Part shown: one piece after another, positions 6,067 to 13,159 of the stretch | How positions within the stretch are numbered: position 1 is the first letter of the stretch | Layout: each line of letters begins with the position of its first letter | Assembly: GCA_947490035.1 (NCBI GenBank) | Contig: CANLGS010000033.1 | Coordinates: 1-13,159 of the forward strand | From: Gemmataceae bacterium | GTDB lineage: Bacteria > Planctomycetota > Planctomycetia > Gemmatales > Gemmataceae | DNA length: 13,159 bases | Direction: 5' to 3' | Position numbers and translations under genes: made by a program | Notes under the pieces: model-generated | Told to the model about the DNA's origin: nothing | What the model saw: the letters and a program-made list of their open reading frames with translations, nothing else | Database searches by the model: none

Positions 6067-8038
6067 GCAGATCGCAGAGCGAGCCGTCGAGGTACAGGTG
6101 GTGCCACAACTGCGTGGCGAGCACGCCGGTGAGGCCCATCTCGGTGCTGAGGCGGGACAGCCCGCGACCGGGCGTTGCCAGCTTCTGCCGCGCCTTCTCG
6201 ACCGCGCCGGAATCGAAGTACCCGGCCTTGCGGATCGACTCCGGCGACAGCACCTGGTCGATCCAGGTTTGACCGGCGTTCGCCTTCGGCTCGCGGCTAA
6301 TGGTACCCCAACTGTCCATCGGGGCGCGGAACATCTTCTTCCGCCGCCACGCGATCTCCTTCGGCAGCCACCGCTCCGCCACTTTGCGCTCGATGTACTT
6401 GTCGTTCATCACGCCGCGCAGCTTCCAGCGCGGGTGAATCTTCGACATGTACGCGATCACGTCTTCGTCGAGGAAGGCGTACCGCGTTTCGACGGACGAG
6501 TGCATCGCGATGCGGTCGCCCTTCGACGCGAGCAGGTGGCCCGGCAGCATGACGCGCCCGCCGAAGTACATCTGCCGGTTGAACGGGTGCCACCGGTACA
6601 GGTCCGGCGAGATTTCCAGGTCGTCGAACGCGGACCGCCCCAGCACGTGCTCGCGCGCCGCGCCCGCGAAGAACCGCAGCTTGTTCGTGCTGACGAGGCC
6701 GTACATGTCGAACCAGCCGTTCGACCCGCCCAGGTGCCGCATCGCGTTCCGGTACGACTCGCGGGAGAATCGCGGCTGGCCGTTAATCATCTGGAAGAAC
6801 TGGCGCATCGCGTAGCCGAGCGGCAGCCCCGGAATCTTGTCCATCCAGCCGACGAGTTTGCGAATCTTGAACCACGAGTACCCGGCGAGCCACTCGTCGG
6901 CGCCCTCGCCCGTGAGCGCGACCTTGTAGCCGCTGTTGTGGACCGAGCGCGCGAGGTGGAGCAGCGCGAGGCACGACGTGTCGATGACGGGCATTTCGGC
7001 GGCGGCGATCAGTTCCGGGTAGCCGTTGCGAATCTCGTCGTGACCGCACTCGACCACCTGCGGCTCGCAGCCGAGGTGCTTCGCAACTTGGAGTGCTTCG
7101 GACTTCTCGTTCATCTTCTTGTCGGTGATGGAGATGGTGAACGTCGGGATGGGTCGGCCCATCACCTTGTTCGCCATCGCCACGACGAGACTGGAATCGA
7201 CGCCGCCGCTGAGGTACGACACCACCGGCACGTCGGCCCACACCCGCCGCTTGACCGCGTTGAACAGCACCTCCTCGAAGCCGTCAACGATCTTCTTCTC
7301 GTCGCCGCCGTAGTCCTCGTGCCCCTGGTCGGGGTAGGTGATCTGCCAGTAGGTCTTCTGCGTCGTCGCTTGTTCCGCCGTAGTCTGACCCAACTTGAAG
7401 TGCAGGTAGCGGCCGGGCGCGATGCTCTTGATCCCCGCGAACACGGTGGTCGGGCCGGGCATCGCCATGAACGTGAAGATGTGGTTCAGCCCTTGCAGGT
7501 CGGCCGTCCGCTCGACCAGCCCGGACGCGAACAGCGCCTTCATCTCCGACGCGAACATGAGCCAGTCGGAGCCGTCGTGCTTGACGACCGTGTAGAACAG
7601 CGGGCAGATGCCGGAGCGGTCGCGTGCGAGCAGGACTTCGTTGGTGCGGCTGTCCCAGACGCAGATCGCGTACTGCCCGCGCATGTGTTCGAGCATCCCG
7701 GCGCCGGAATCTTCCCACGAGTGCGGGATGAGTTCGGTGTCGGTGTGCGTCCGAAACGTGTGTCCCTGCGCCTCCAGCGCGGCGCGCTTCTCCTTGTAGT
7801 CGAAGAACTCGCCGTTGAAGACGGTCCACACGCTCTGGTCTTCGTTGGCGATGGGCTGCTGCCCGTCCGCGAGTCCGACGATCGACAACCGGCGGTTGGC
7901 GATGTGGAGTCCGGGTCTTTGGAGGTAACCGTCTTCGTCCGGGCCGCGGTGGTAGATGGCCTGCGCCATCGCGGGCACGACGCCGACGGGCGCCGGCCGC
8001 TGGCCGCTCAGGTCGAACATCCCCGCGATCCCGCACAT
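6029..8038 (-). CDS. asnB: Asparagine synthase (glutamine-hydrolysing), AsnB type
   Basis: A 669-residue two-domain amidotransferase making asparagine, or an AsnB-like amide, from aspartate, ATP and glutamine. The start at 8038 is fixed by MCGIAG, whose Cys2 becomes the N-terminal nucleophile after Met removal; an upstream in-frame extension is rejected. GTGAGG lies 9 bases before the ATG. The glutaminase domain shows Arg50 (RRLSIVGL), Asn75 (FNGEFFDYK) and Asp100 (HTDTE). The synthetase domain has the PP-loop SGGVDSS (277-283), GEGADE (377-382) and VETRYAFLDEDV. The final residues, from about MRNSERGIRN, are encoded by the heptamer repeat and are probably not part of the family core. It may serve amino-acid metabolism or a specialised amidation, since AsnB paralogues often do the latter. 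Confidence 0.92.
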   Translation of the reverse strand: MCGIAGMFDLSGQRPAPVGVVPAMAQAIYHRGPDEDGYLQRPGLHIANRRLSIVGLADGQQPIANEDQSVWTVFNGEFFDYKEKRAALEAQGHTFRTHTDTELIPHSWEDSGAGMLEHMRGQYAICVWDSRTNEVLLARDRSGICPLFYTVVKHDGSDWLMFASEMKALFASGLVERTADLQGLNHIFTFMAMPGPTTVFAGIKSIAPGRYLHFKLGQTTAEQATTQKTYWQITYPDQGHEDYGGDEKKIVDGFEEVLFNAVKRRVWADVPVVSYLSGGVDSSLVVAMANKVMGRPIPTFTISITDKKMNEKSEALQVAKHLGCEPQVVECGHDEIRNGYPELIAAAEMPVIDTSCLALLHLARSVHNSGYKVALTGEGADEWLAGYSWFKIRKLVGWMDKIPGLPLGYAMRQFFQMINGQPRFSRESYRNAMRHLGGSNGWFDMYGLVSTNKLRFFAGAAREHVLGRSAFDDLEISPDLYRWHPFNRQMYFGGRVMLPGHLLASKGDRIAMHSSVETRYAFLDEDVIAYMSKIHPRWKLRGVMNDKYIERKVAERWLPKEIAWRRKKMFRAPMDSWGTISREPKANAGQTWIDQVLSPESIRKAGYFDSGAVEKARQKLATPGRGLSRLSTEMGLTGVLATQLWHHLYLDGSLCDLPTMRNSERGIRN

Positions 8039-8110
8039 GCAAAATGCCTCACTTCGATTCTTCGTCACCGCTCGGCGGATCAATCAACGATGCCGGCCAG
8101 AACAGATTCA

Positions 8111-8362
8111 TCACCTCAACCGCAAGCAAACCGCAAGCAAACCGCCCACGATCGACAGCCACGTTTGCCATGAGAGGCTGATCGGAACGAGGCACAGAGC
8201 AGCAACCCCAAACACGGTACCGATCACGAGCACAGAAGACGCGCGTTCGTGACACAGAAACCGGCGAATCACGATCGTCACGTTGCCGATCGCGCAGAGG
8301 GCAGTCATCCCAATAAACGGTGCGGGGAGTACCCAACTTGCTATCGCCTGGAGGGTTTCCAT
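8111..8362 (-). CDS. Small hydrophobic membrane protein, possibly frameshifted at its C-terminus
   Basis: An 83-residue unrecognised protein. Three hydrophobic segments are visible: IASWVLPAPFIGMTALCAIG, SSVLVIGTVFGVAALCLVPI and SWQTWLSIVGGLLAVCL, with RRFLCHER as a charged loop. The ATG at 8362 lies 11 bases after the hicB stop; the ribosome site is weak. The last residues, VCLRLR, follow a tandem 11-base duplication (8120-8141). Removing one copy would continue the frame as GGLLAVEVMNLFW and so on to a stop at 8049-8051, which overlaps the asnB ribosome site. That version would be about 20 residues longer. The gene thus sits in a tight series with hicAB before and asnB after. No function can be assigned. 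Confidence 0.6.
   Translation of the reverse strand: METLQAIASWVLPAPFIGMTALCAIGNVTIVIRRFLCHERASSVLVIGTVFGVAALCLVPISLSWQTWLSIVGGLLAVCLRLR
8120..8141. repeat. Tandem 11-base duplication
   Basis: CCGCAAGCAAA occurs twice back to back (8120-8130 and 8131-8141), followed by the first four bases of a third copy. It lies in the 3' end of the small membrane-protein gene, where an 11-base gain shifts the reading frame. Confidence 0.85.
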
Positions 8363-8373
8363 CGCACAGGTAC

Positions 8374-8589
8374 CTACGCGTACATCAACCGGCCGCGCGG
8401 TTCGGGAATCGGTCGGCCCAGCTCTTTCGCCGTCTCGACCCACTCGGCGATCACCACTTCGACCGCCGCGATCGCCTCTTGGCGCGTCGCGCCGTCGGCC
8501 GCGCAGCCGGTCAACTCCGGCACCATTGCGATGTATGCGTCGTCGCGCTTGCTCCAATACAAAATCACCTCGTAACGGTGGTCATTCAT
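8374..8589 (-). CDS. hicB: HicB-family antitoxin (short form)
   Basis: A 71-residue HicB-like protein expected to bind and block HicA. The sequence YEVILYWSKRDDAYIAMVPELTGCAADGATRQEAIAAVEVVIAEWVETA is the typical partial RNase-H-like HicB fold. The ending PIPEPRGRLMYA matches the usual C-terminal edge of that fold. There is no additional ribbon-helix-helix or helix-turn-helix domain, so DNA-binding autoregulation by this protein alone is doubtful (inference). The ATG at 8589 has GGAG 7 bases upstream and overlaps the end of hicA by 8 bases, which settles the start against the longer frame to 8640. It follows the toxin gene, the normal hicA-hicB order. Confidence 0.88.
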   Translation of the reverse strand: MNDHRYEVILYWSKRDDAYIAMVPELTGCAADGATRQEAIAAVEVVIAEWVETAKELGRPIPEPRGRLMYA

Positions 8590-8863
8590 CGCTGTCTCCC
8601 AATGTGTCGTCCGATTCATCCGCGAAGCCGTTCTCAACAAGAACGTCTCGCACCTGCGCCACCTGATACGCCTTCGCCTTCCCGCCCTTCGGCTGAAGGT
8701 TCAGAATCTCGTCGATTCCGTCCCGCGTGAAAATGTGATGGCTCCCTTTCACGCGCTCGTCAAAGCCCAGATGCCGGAGAAGGCTGCACAGGTCATCGAA
8801 CGCGATATTCGCATCCGCGTTTCCACGGAGAACTCGTTCGAGCGTCTTGGTTGGCCGGCTCAC
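8582..8863 (-). CDS. hicA: HicA-family mRNA interferase toxin
   Basis: A 93-residue HicA-like toxin, expected to be a ribosome-independent mRNA interferase with a double-stranded-RNA-binding-like fold. The catalytic-His region KGSHHIFTR is at 39-47, after FDDLCSLLRHLGFDERV. LQPKGGKAKAYQVAQVRDVL forms the typical second half. The usual length is 60-80 residues; the extra is an N-terminal MSRPTKTLERVLRG segment and an acidic tail (ADESDDTLGDSDE). The start is a GTG at 8863 with GAGAGGA about 8 bases upstream, 12 bases after the SDR stop. The key His is present, so the toxin is probably intact. Confidence 0.88.
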   Translation of the reverse strand: MSRPTKTLERVLRGNADANIAFDDLCSLLRHLGFDERVKGSHHIFTRDGIDEILNLQPKGGKAKAYQVAQVRDVLVENGFADESDDTLGDSDE

Positions 8864-8875
8864 GTCCGAGTCCTC

Positions 8876-9712
8876 TCAACTACCCTGCTCGCGCCGTGCG
8901 TACTTCCACACCTTGCGCTGCATGAAGAACCGCACGCCGCGCGGGAACATCCGCTTGCCGAACCACACCCACCACGACGCGAACCCCACCGCCTTCTCCG
9001 CGCGGTTCGTCAATAGGCTCCGCACCACCGCGTCCGCGACCTCGTCGGACGGCTGCGCGCCCGCGAAGTTTAGATGGATCTTGCCGTCGTTACGGAGCAG
9101 ATGTTTCTGTAAATCGTCGCTCCGCACAAGCCCAGGTAACACCAACAGCACGTCGATCCCGAACCGCACGAACTCGGCGCGAAGCGCCTCCGTCATGCTC
9201 ACGAACGCGTGTTTGCTCGCACAGTGTTCGGACATCGACGGGATGCCCCACCGCCCGCAGATGCTCGCGACGTTCACGATCGCGGGCCGCCACCCGTCAC
9301 GGGCGGTCTCGAAACTGCGCGTCAGGTGCGGCGCGGCCAGCCGGATCATCTCGACCGGCGCGAAGAAGTTCACCTCCAGCACCTTCCGCGCGATCTCCTC
9401 GCTCGATGTTGCAAATTCACCGAAGCTGCACACGCCGGCGCAGTTCATCAGCACGTCGAGGCGCCCGAACCGGGCGACCACACCGGACACGATCCGCTCG
9501 CGGTCGTCCGGGTTCGTGAGGTCGCCGGGGAAGGCTTCCGCTTCCGCCCCGCGCGCCTTCAAGTCCGCGGCGAGCTTGTTCAGGTCATCGGCGGAGCGCG
9601 CGGTGAGGGCGAGGATTGCGCCCTGTTTCGCGAGCCGTTCCGCGATGCGCCGGCCGATGCCCCGCGAAGCCCCGGTGACCAGCACGACCCGCCCGCGCAC
9701 GGACCGGCGCAT
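8876..9712 (-). CDS. Short-chain dehydrogenase/reductase with Tyr-to-His active-site change
   Basis: A classical SDR of 278 residues with an N-terminal Rossmann fold. Cofactor motif TGASRGIG is at 13-20, followed by GDLT (63-66), NCAG (90-93, usually NNAG), Asn115 and Ser150 in VNVASI. The catalytic motif, normally YxxxK, reads HCASK at 163-167: the Tyr codon is replaced by CAC (9224-9226), while Lys167 and the Ser-to-Tyr spacing of 13 are kept. The C-terminus is basic and aromatic (SWWVWFGKRMFP), perhaps membrane-associated. Start: the ATG at 9712 has GGAG just upstream; ATGs at 9721 and 9757 are also in frame with poorer sites. Substrate unknown, and normal oxidoreductase activity is uncertain. 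The gene leads the minus-strand series, and hicA follows after 12 bases. Confidence 0.85.
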   Translation of the reverse strand: MRRSVRGRVVLVTGASRGIGRRIAERLAKQGAILALTARSADDLNKLAADLKARGAEAEAFPGDLTNPDDRERIVSGVVARFGRLDVLMNCAGVCSFGEFATSSEEIARKVLEVNFFAPVEMIRLAAPHLTRSFETARDGWRPAIVNVASICGRWGIPSMSEHCASKHAFVSMTEALRAEFVRFGIDVLLVLPGLVRSDDLQKHLLRNDGKIHLNFAGAQPSDEVADAVVRSLLTNRAEKAVGFASWWVWFGKRMFPRGVRFFMQRKVWKYARREQGS

Positions 9713-9898
9713 GCTCTCCATCCCTCGTCTTTGGCAAGTGCGGCACGACCGAATCATCTGGGCATTTTAGGACTGGCGGTGCGGTTCGCCAGCGCCGCGC
9801 GAGCGCGAGTTCCGATTGTTTCGCCTCCGAACCGGCAGCGCCCACGCACTTCGCCTAGCTCGCCCATTCGTATAACAGCCGCGATTCAATATCTCCTG

Positions 9899-9986
9899 GG
9901 AGCGCGGGCGTCCCGCCCGCTCTTGACTCCTCAGGTGATCGCTCGTTGCACGTTCAACACGAATGCGGGCGGGACGCCCGCGCTCC
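9899..9986. repeat. Perfect 22-base inverted repeat in the divergent intergenic region
   Basis: The arms 9899-9920 and 9965-9986 are exact reverse complements around a 44-base loop. Each arm is itself palindromic (GCGGGC - GTCCC - GCCCGC), so it can fold alone or as one long stem. The rest of the divergent gap (9713-9898 and 9987-10004) shows no gene and no convincing promoter. The repeat's translation products, ARASRP and AGGTPALHG, are familiar as spurious peptides in other bacterial genomes, which suggests a widely dispersed element. Confidence 0.9.
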
Positions 9987-10004
9987 ACGGAACAGAGGGA
10001 AAAC

Positions 10005-10598
10005 ATGGACATTGTGATCGGGTTGGCGATCGGGCTGCCGGTCGGGTTCCTCGCGGCGCTGGGCCTCGCGATCGCGCGCGCCGGCAGCCTCGGCAAAGCG
10101 TTCGAGGGGCTGGCGGTCGCGGGGAAGGCGAGCCAGGACGCGGCATTCGCGGCGAAGTTGACCGCGATCCACGCGGGCGCGGAGATCAAGCAGATCGAAC
10201 CGCCGAAGCCGGTGAAGCCGAGCGGCGCGCCGCTGCGCATGCTCGCGCTGCTGCAGGCCGAGTCGCGGTTGGTGGACTTCCTGCTCGAAGACATCGAGGG
10301 CGCGACGGATCAGAAGATCGGCGAAGCGGTTCGTCAAGTTCACAAGCAGGCGCAAGCGGCGCTGAAGCGGCACGCGGTGATCGAACAGGTGCTGCCGGGC
10401 AACGAGGGCGACACGACGACCGTGCCGAAGGGCTTCGACCCGTCGGCGGTGCGCGTGGTCGGCAACGTGACCGGCGAGCCGCCCTTCACGGGCGCGATCA
10501 ACCACCCCGGCTGGCGCGTGAAGGAACTCAAACTCGCGACCCCGGCCGAAGGCGCCGACGAGTTCGTGCTGCAACCGGCCGAGGTGCAGATCCCGTGA
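10005..10598 (+). CDS. DUF2760 domain protein with N-terminal membrane helix
   Basis: A 197-residue protein. The ATG at 10005 has GAGGG 7 bases upstream. A hydrophobic helix lies at 1-26 (MDIVIGLAIGLPVGFLAALG), followed by an Ala/Lys-rich linker with a Pro-rich end (EPPKPVKPS). From about 77 to 178 comes the conserved block I recognise as DUF2760: LALLQAESRLVDFLLEDIEG, then IGEAVRQVHKQAQAAL, VPKGFDPSAVRVVGNVTGEPPF and GWRVKELKL. The biochemical role of this family is not established. In other genomes it is often found near Hsp70-like genes (recalled, not checked); none is in this window. It diverges from the SDR, and an unrecognised gene follows after 78 bases on the same strand. Confidence 0.85.
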   Translation: MDIVIGLAIGLPVGFLAALGLAIARAGSLGKAFEGLAVAGKASQDAAFAAKLTAIHAGAEIKQIEPPKPVKPSGAPLRMLALLQAESRLVDFLLEDIEGATDQKIGEAVRQVHKQAQAALKRHAVIEQVLPGNEGDTTTVPKGFDPSAVRVVGNVTGEPPFTGAINHPGWRVKELKLATPAEGADEFVLQPAEVQIP

Positions 10599-10676
10599 GT
10601 GCGGGCCGCGCACCCGAGGTTGCACCCCCGCTTCCCTCGCGGTACGGTTACCACACCTCAAGCGCGAAAGGGCAAC

Positions 10677-11681
10677 GTGTCTCACCCGACCGATCCCGCG
10701 AGCAGTGTTCCGGCCATCGAAGCGATCCGGACGGCCATGCGCCGCGAGTACGCGTCTCAACACGCCGCACTCGTCGCGAAGTTCGCACCCGCCGCGACCG
10801 CCCCGCCGCCAGCCGGCGCGACGTGTATCGACATCGATTTCCCCTGCGGCAGCGACCTCGAAACGGTGTACGTGGATCTGGCGCCCGGCGATTTTTATGG
10901 GTCGCTGGCCGCCGTCTGCGTTCAGCCGGTGTGGCGCTCGGAACTGGTCCGACTGGGAATCCCGCCGCACCTGCGGGCCGCGGTGTGCGAGGTCGGTCTC
11001 TTCGATCTTCTTGCCGACTGTTGGGCAGAAGCGGGTGGCGGGAACTACCCCCTGCCGGTTCGGATCGGTGAGGCAACCGAAACCGGGCGGTGGGTTCGCG
11101 CGGTGCTGCCGACCGACCCCGCGCAGAAACGGGTGTGGGTCACCGACCTGGAAGCCCGCGTTGCGTCGGAATCGCCGCCCGTTCCGGTGCCGGCCGCGCC
11201 CGAAGCCGCTTCCGAACTCCCAGGCGCGGCTCCCACCGCGACACGCTTGCACCTCTCCCCGGAGTTCCTCCGCGACCAGGTGGCCCGCCTCGACGAGATC
11301 GGCGTGTGGCGCGAGGAATTCAGGCCGGAGGGGGACTTGCTCGCGATCGTCTGGGACCGGCCGACGGCGCTGGCCGGCGCCTCGTTCCCGTTCGTGGTAC
11401 AGTTCCTCCTCGACCGCGAGGTCGGAGCGTTCGATCCCGACTCGCGGGTGTTCGAGTTGTGGACGGACTATCTCGAACGCCACGCGGAGATGCTCGCCAC
11501 GTTGGAAGCGGACCAGGCGAGGGAGGCGACGCTTTACATCTCGCGCAACGCCGCTCGCCGGGAGGACCACGGCCCGCACGCAACCCGTTACGGGATGATG
11601 GTCGTGTACCGGATGGAGGAGAACGGCCCCGCGTTCCAGTACATGCCGGGTCCGGGGGTGTTCGGCGGCTCGCGGGAGTGA
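10677..11681 (+). CDS. Hypothetical protein, 334 residues
   Basis: Not recognised. The GTG at 10677 is chosen because AAAGGG lies about 4 bases upstream and the following sequence looks coding; an ATG at 10738 is the alternative. There is no signal peptide or membrane helix, so it is probably cytoplasmic. Residues 1-55 are Ala/Pro-rich. An N-terminal region (about 50-155) contains DLETVYVDLAPGDFYGSL and LGIPPHLRAAVCEVGLFDLLADCW. A Pro/Ala linker follows (PPVPVPAAPEAASELPGAAP). A C-terminal region (about 190-320) contains RLHLSPEFLRDQVARLDEIGVW, FPFVVQFLLDREVGAFDPDSRVFELW and ATRYGMMVVYRME. It lies 78 bases after the DUF2760 gene, and a shared transcript is plausible. The codon pattern is GC-rich like its neighbours. 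Confidence 0.72.
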   Translation: MSHPTDPASSVPAIEAIRTAMRREYASQHAALVAKFAPAATAPPPAGATCIDIDFPCGSDLETVYVDLAPGDFYGSLAAVCVQPVWRSELVRLGIPPHLRAAVCEVGLFDLLADCWAEAGGGNYPLPVRIGEATETGRWVRAVLPTDPAQKRVWVTDLEARVASESPPVPVPAAPEAASELPGAAPTATRLHLSPEFLRDQVARLDEIGVWREEFRPEGDLLAIVWDRPTALAGASFPFVVQFLLDREVGAFDPDSRVFELWTDYLERHAEMLATLEADQAREATLYISRNAARREDHGPHATRYGMMVVYRMEENGPAFQYMPGPGVFGGSRE

Positions 11682-11822
11682 CCGCGGGGCGCGAAGGAGA
11701 TCACGGTGGACTATGAAACGGGCCGTTCGACGCCGAAGGCACGTGCCTCGCGCTTGCGTTCCGCGCCCGCTTCCCGCACAATCAACTCACCCCGCCGAAC
11801 TCCCACCTTCCAGGTTCGCCAC

Positions 11823-13159
11823 ATGCCCGCTCCTTGCTCCGGTCCGCGCGTCTCGCGGCGCCAGATGATTCAGGCCGGGGCCGCGTCGTACCTCGGCCTT
11901 TCGCTGCCGCAACTGCTCTGCGCGAAGGAGTCGCGCTCCGCCACCGCCGCGAGCGCGGACGCGTGCATCGTCATCTTCCTGAACGGCGGGCCAAGCCACC
12001 TCGACATGTGGGATCCGAAGCCGGACGCGCCGCCGGAAGTGAAGGGCGAGTTCAAACCCATTCAGACCAGCGTGCCGGGCGTGCTGTTCGGCGAACACCT
12101 GCCGAAGTTCGCACGCCAGATGAACCGTTGCACGGTCATTCGGTCGGCGCACCACAGCGTGAACAACGCGCACGCGGCGGCCGTGTACTGCGCCCTCACC
12201 GGACACGACCGCGGCGAGATCGGCGGCGGCGCGCGGCCGGACGACTACCCGTGCATCGGCTCCGTCGTGGGAACGCAGCGCCCGCCCGCGAGCGCGGTTC
12301 CGCCGCACGTGCTGATGCCGTACATCACGAAGGAGGGCGCCGGCGGGCCGCCGCAGCCGGGCTTCTTCGGCGGTTGGCTCGGCAAGCCGCGCGACCCGCT
12401 CGTCATCCTCCGCGACCCCAACGCGGCCGACTTCGCGCTGCCCGAACTTACGCTCGGGCCGGACATCGACCCTTCTCGTTTTGACGCGCGCAAGCAGTTG
12501 GAGTCGAAGCTAGCCGCAACCCGAAGGGGAGCGTCCGACCCCGATCTGGAAGGCATTCGCGCGAAGGCTTACGACCTGCTCACGGCGCCGGCGATGCGCG
12601 ACGCCGTCCGCATCGACCGCGAGCCGGCGAAGCTGCGCGACGCCTACGGCCGCAACATCTACGGCCAGAGCGTGCTGCTGTCGCGGCGGCTGATCGAAGC
12701 CGGGACGCGGGTGGCGTGCGTGTCGTGGGCGCCGGACGCGAACGCCACCTGGGACACGCACGGCAACAACTTCACAAAGCTCAAGGGCCAACTGCTCCCG
12801 CAGCTCGATGCGGCGTACTCCACGCTCCTCGACGACCTCGACGCCCGCGGAATGTTGGAGCGCACGCTCGTGGTGGTGGTGGGCGACTTCGGCCGCACGC
12901 CGAAGATCAACACGCAAGGCGCGGGCCGCGACCACTGGAACTTCTGCTACTCGCTGGTGCTGGCCGGCGGCGGCGTGAAGGCCGGGTACGTCCACGGCGC
13001 GAGCGACAAGATCGGCGGGAAGCCGAGCCGCAACCCGGTCACGCCGGCCGACGTGATCGCCACCATCTACGAGTGCCTGGGCGTGCCGCACGATCTGGAG
13101 TTGCGCGACCGGCTCGCGCGGCCGTTCACGCTGTGCCCGTGGGGGCAGCCCATCCGCGA
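11823..13159 (+). CDS. DUF1501 family Tat-exported protein (3' end cut by window)
   Basis: The first 445 residues are present; the final codons lie beyond the edge. A twin-arginine signal is visible at residues 11-34 (SRRQMIQAGAASYLGLSLPQLL). The DUF1501 hallmarks follow in order: FLNGGPSHLDMWDPKP (52-67), HHSVNNAHAAAVYCALTGHDR, ATWDTHGNNF, and GDFGRTPKINTQGAGRDHW near residue 355, which resembles the metal-binding regions of the alkaline phosphatase/sulfatase fold. The sequence stops at CPWGQPIR, close to where the family usually ends. These proteins are highly multiplied in Planctomycetes, usually beside a DUF1549/DUF1553 cytochrome-type protein; none is found upstream here. The ATG at 11823 has only a weak ribosome site. 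Substrate unknown. The gap 11682-11822 holds no visible feature. Confidence 0.92.
   Translation, partial: MPAPCSGPRVSRRQMIQAGAASYLGLSLPQLLCAKESRSATAASADACIVIFLNGGPSHLDMWDPKPDAPPEVKGEFKPIQTSVPGVLFGEHLPKFARQMNRCTVIRSAHHSVNNAHAAAVYCALTGHDRGEIGGGARPDDYPCIGSVVGTQRPPASAVPPHVLMPYITKEGAGGPPQPGFFGGWLGKPRDPLVILRDPNAADFALPELTLGPDIDPSRFDARKQLESKLAATRRGASDPDLEGIRAKAYDLLTAPAMRDAVRIDREPAKLRDAYGRNIYGQSVLLSRRLIEAGTRVACVSWAPDANATWDTHGNNFTKLKGQLLPQLDAAYSTLLDDLDARGMLERTLVVVVGDFGRTPKINTQGAGRDHWNFCYSLVLAGGGVKAGYVHGASDKIGGKPSRNPVTPADVIATIYECLGVPHDLELRDRLARPFTLCPWGQPIR

Noticed and set aside
5969..8173. A 734-codon plus-strand open frame opposite asnB
   Set aside because: It is an Arg/His/Val-rich antisense shadow of asnB with no motif; long antisense frames are common in high-GC DNA.
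9764..9792. Promoter for the SDR with a TAAAAT -10 box on the minus strand
   Set aside because: No acceptable -35 box lies 16-18 bases upstream, so there is too little support to call it.
9209..11071. A 620-codon plus-strand open frame across the SDR, the divergent gap and DUF2760
   Set aside because: It runs antisense to the SDR, through an inverted repeat and out of frame in DUF2760, and its composition is not protein-like.

Overview
The window looks like chromosomal DNA from a Gemmata-type planctomycete (family Gemmataceae, inferred). The base composition is high-GC. There is a Tat-exported DUF1501 protein of the kind expanded in Planctomycetes. A bacterial squalene pathway pair (hpnD-hpnE) is present, and planctomycetes of this group use squalene for sterols or hopanoids. 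The gaps between genes carry short-period repeats whose spurious translations (FRIPHSA, LTPHSS, ARASRP) are familiar from such genomes. No rRNA, tRNA, CRISPR array, transposase or phage gene was seen.

Layout. From about 9712 down to position 1, every gene lies on the minus strand. In transcription order they are: a short-chain dehydrogenase/reductase with an altered active site; a hicA-hicB toxin-antitoxin pair; a small three-helix membrane protein; a glutamine-hydrolysing asparagine synthetase; a DevC/MacB-type permease, its ATPase and its HlyD-type membrane fusion protein; hpnD and hpnE; and the first seven codons of a further gene at the left edge. From 10005 to the right edge three genes lie on the plus strand: a DUF2760 protein, an unrecognised 334-residue protein, and a nearly complete DUF1501 protein. 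The two blocks diverge across 9713-10004.

How the genes may work together. The SDR, hicA, hicB, membrane protein and asnB genes are separated by only a few bases or overlap, so they may share a transcript. The permease, ATPase and fusion protein form a complete inner-membrane/periplasm exporter module; an outer-membrane TolC partner is not in the window. The module is followed directly by two of the three enzymes of the HpnCDE squalene route, so a link between lipid synthesis and export is possible but unproven.

The most unusual structure is in the gaps. All five junctions between consecutive genes from asnB to hpnE, plus the 3' end of hpnE, carry an inverted repeat or a set of palindromes. 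These start within a few bases of a stop codon and nearly fill the gap. Most arms are tandem 7-mers, with a different sequence in most gaps. Some arms are translated: they supply the start codon and N-terminus of hpnD and hpnE and the C-terminal tail of asnB. Because 7 is not a multiple of 3, a change in copy number inside hpnD or hpnE would shift the reading frame.
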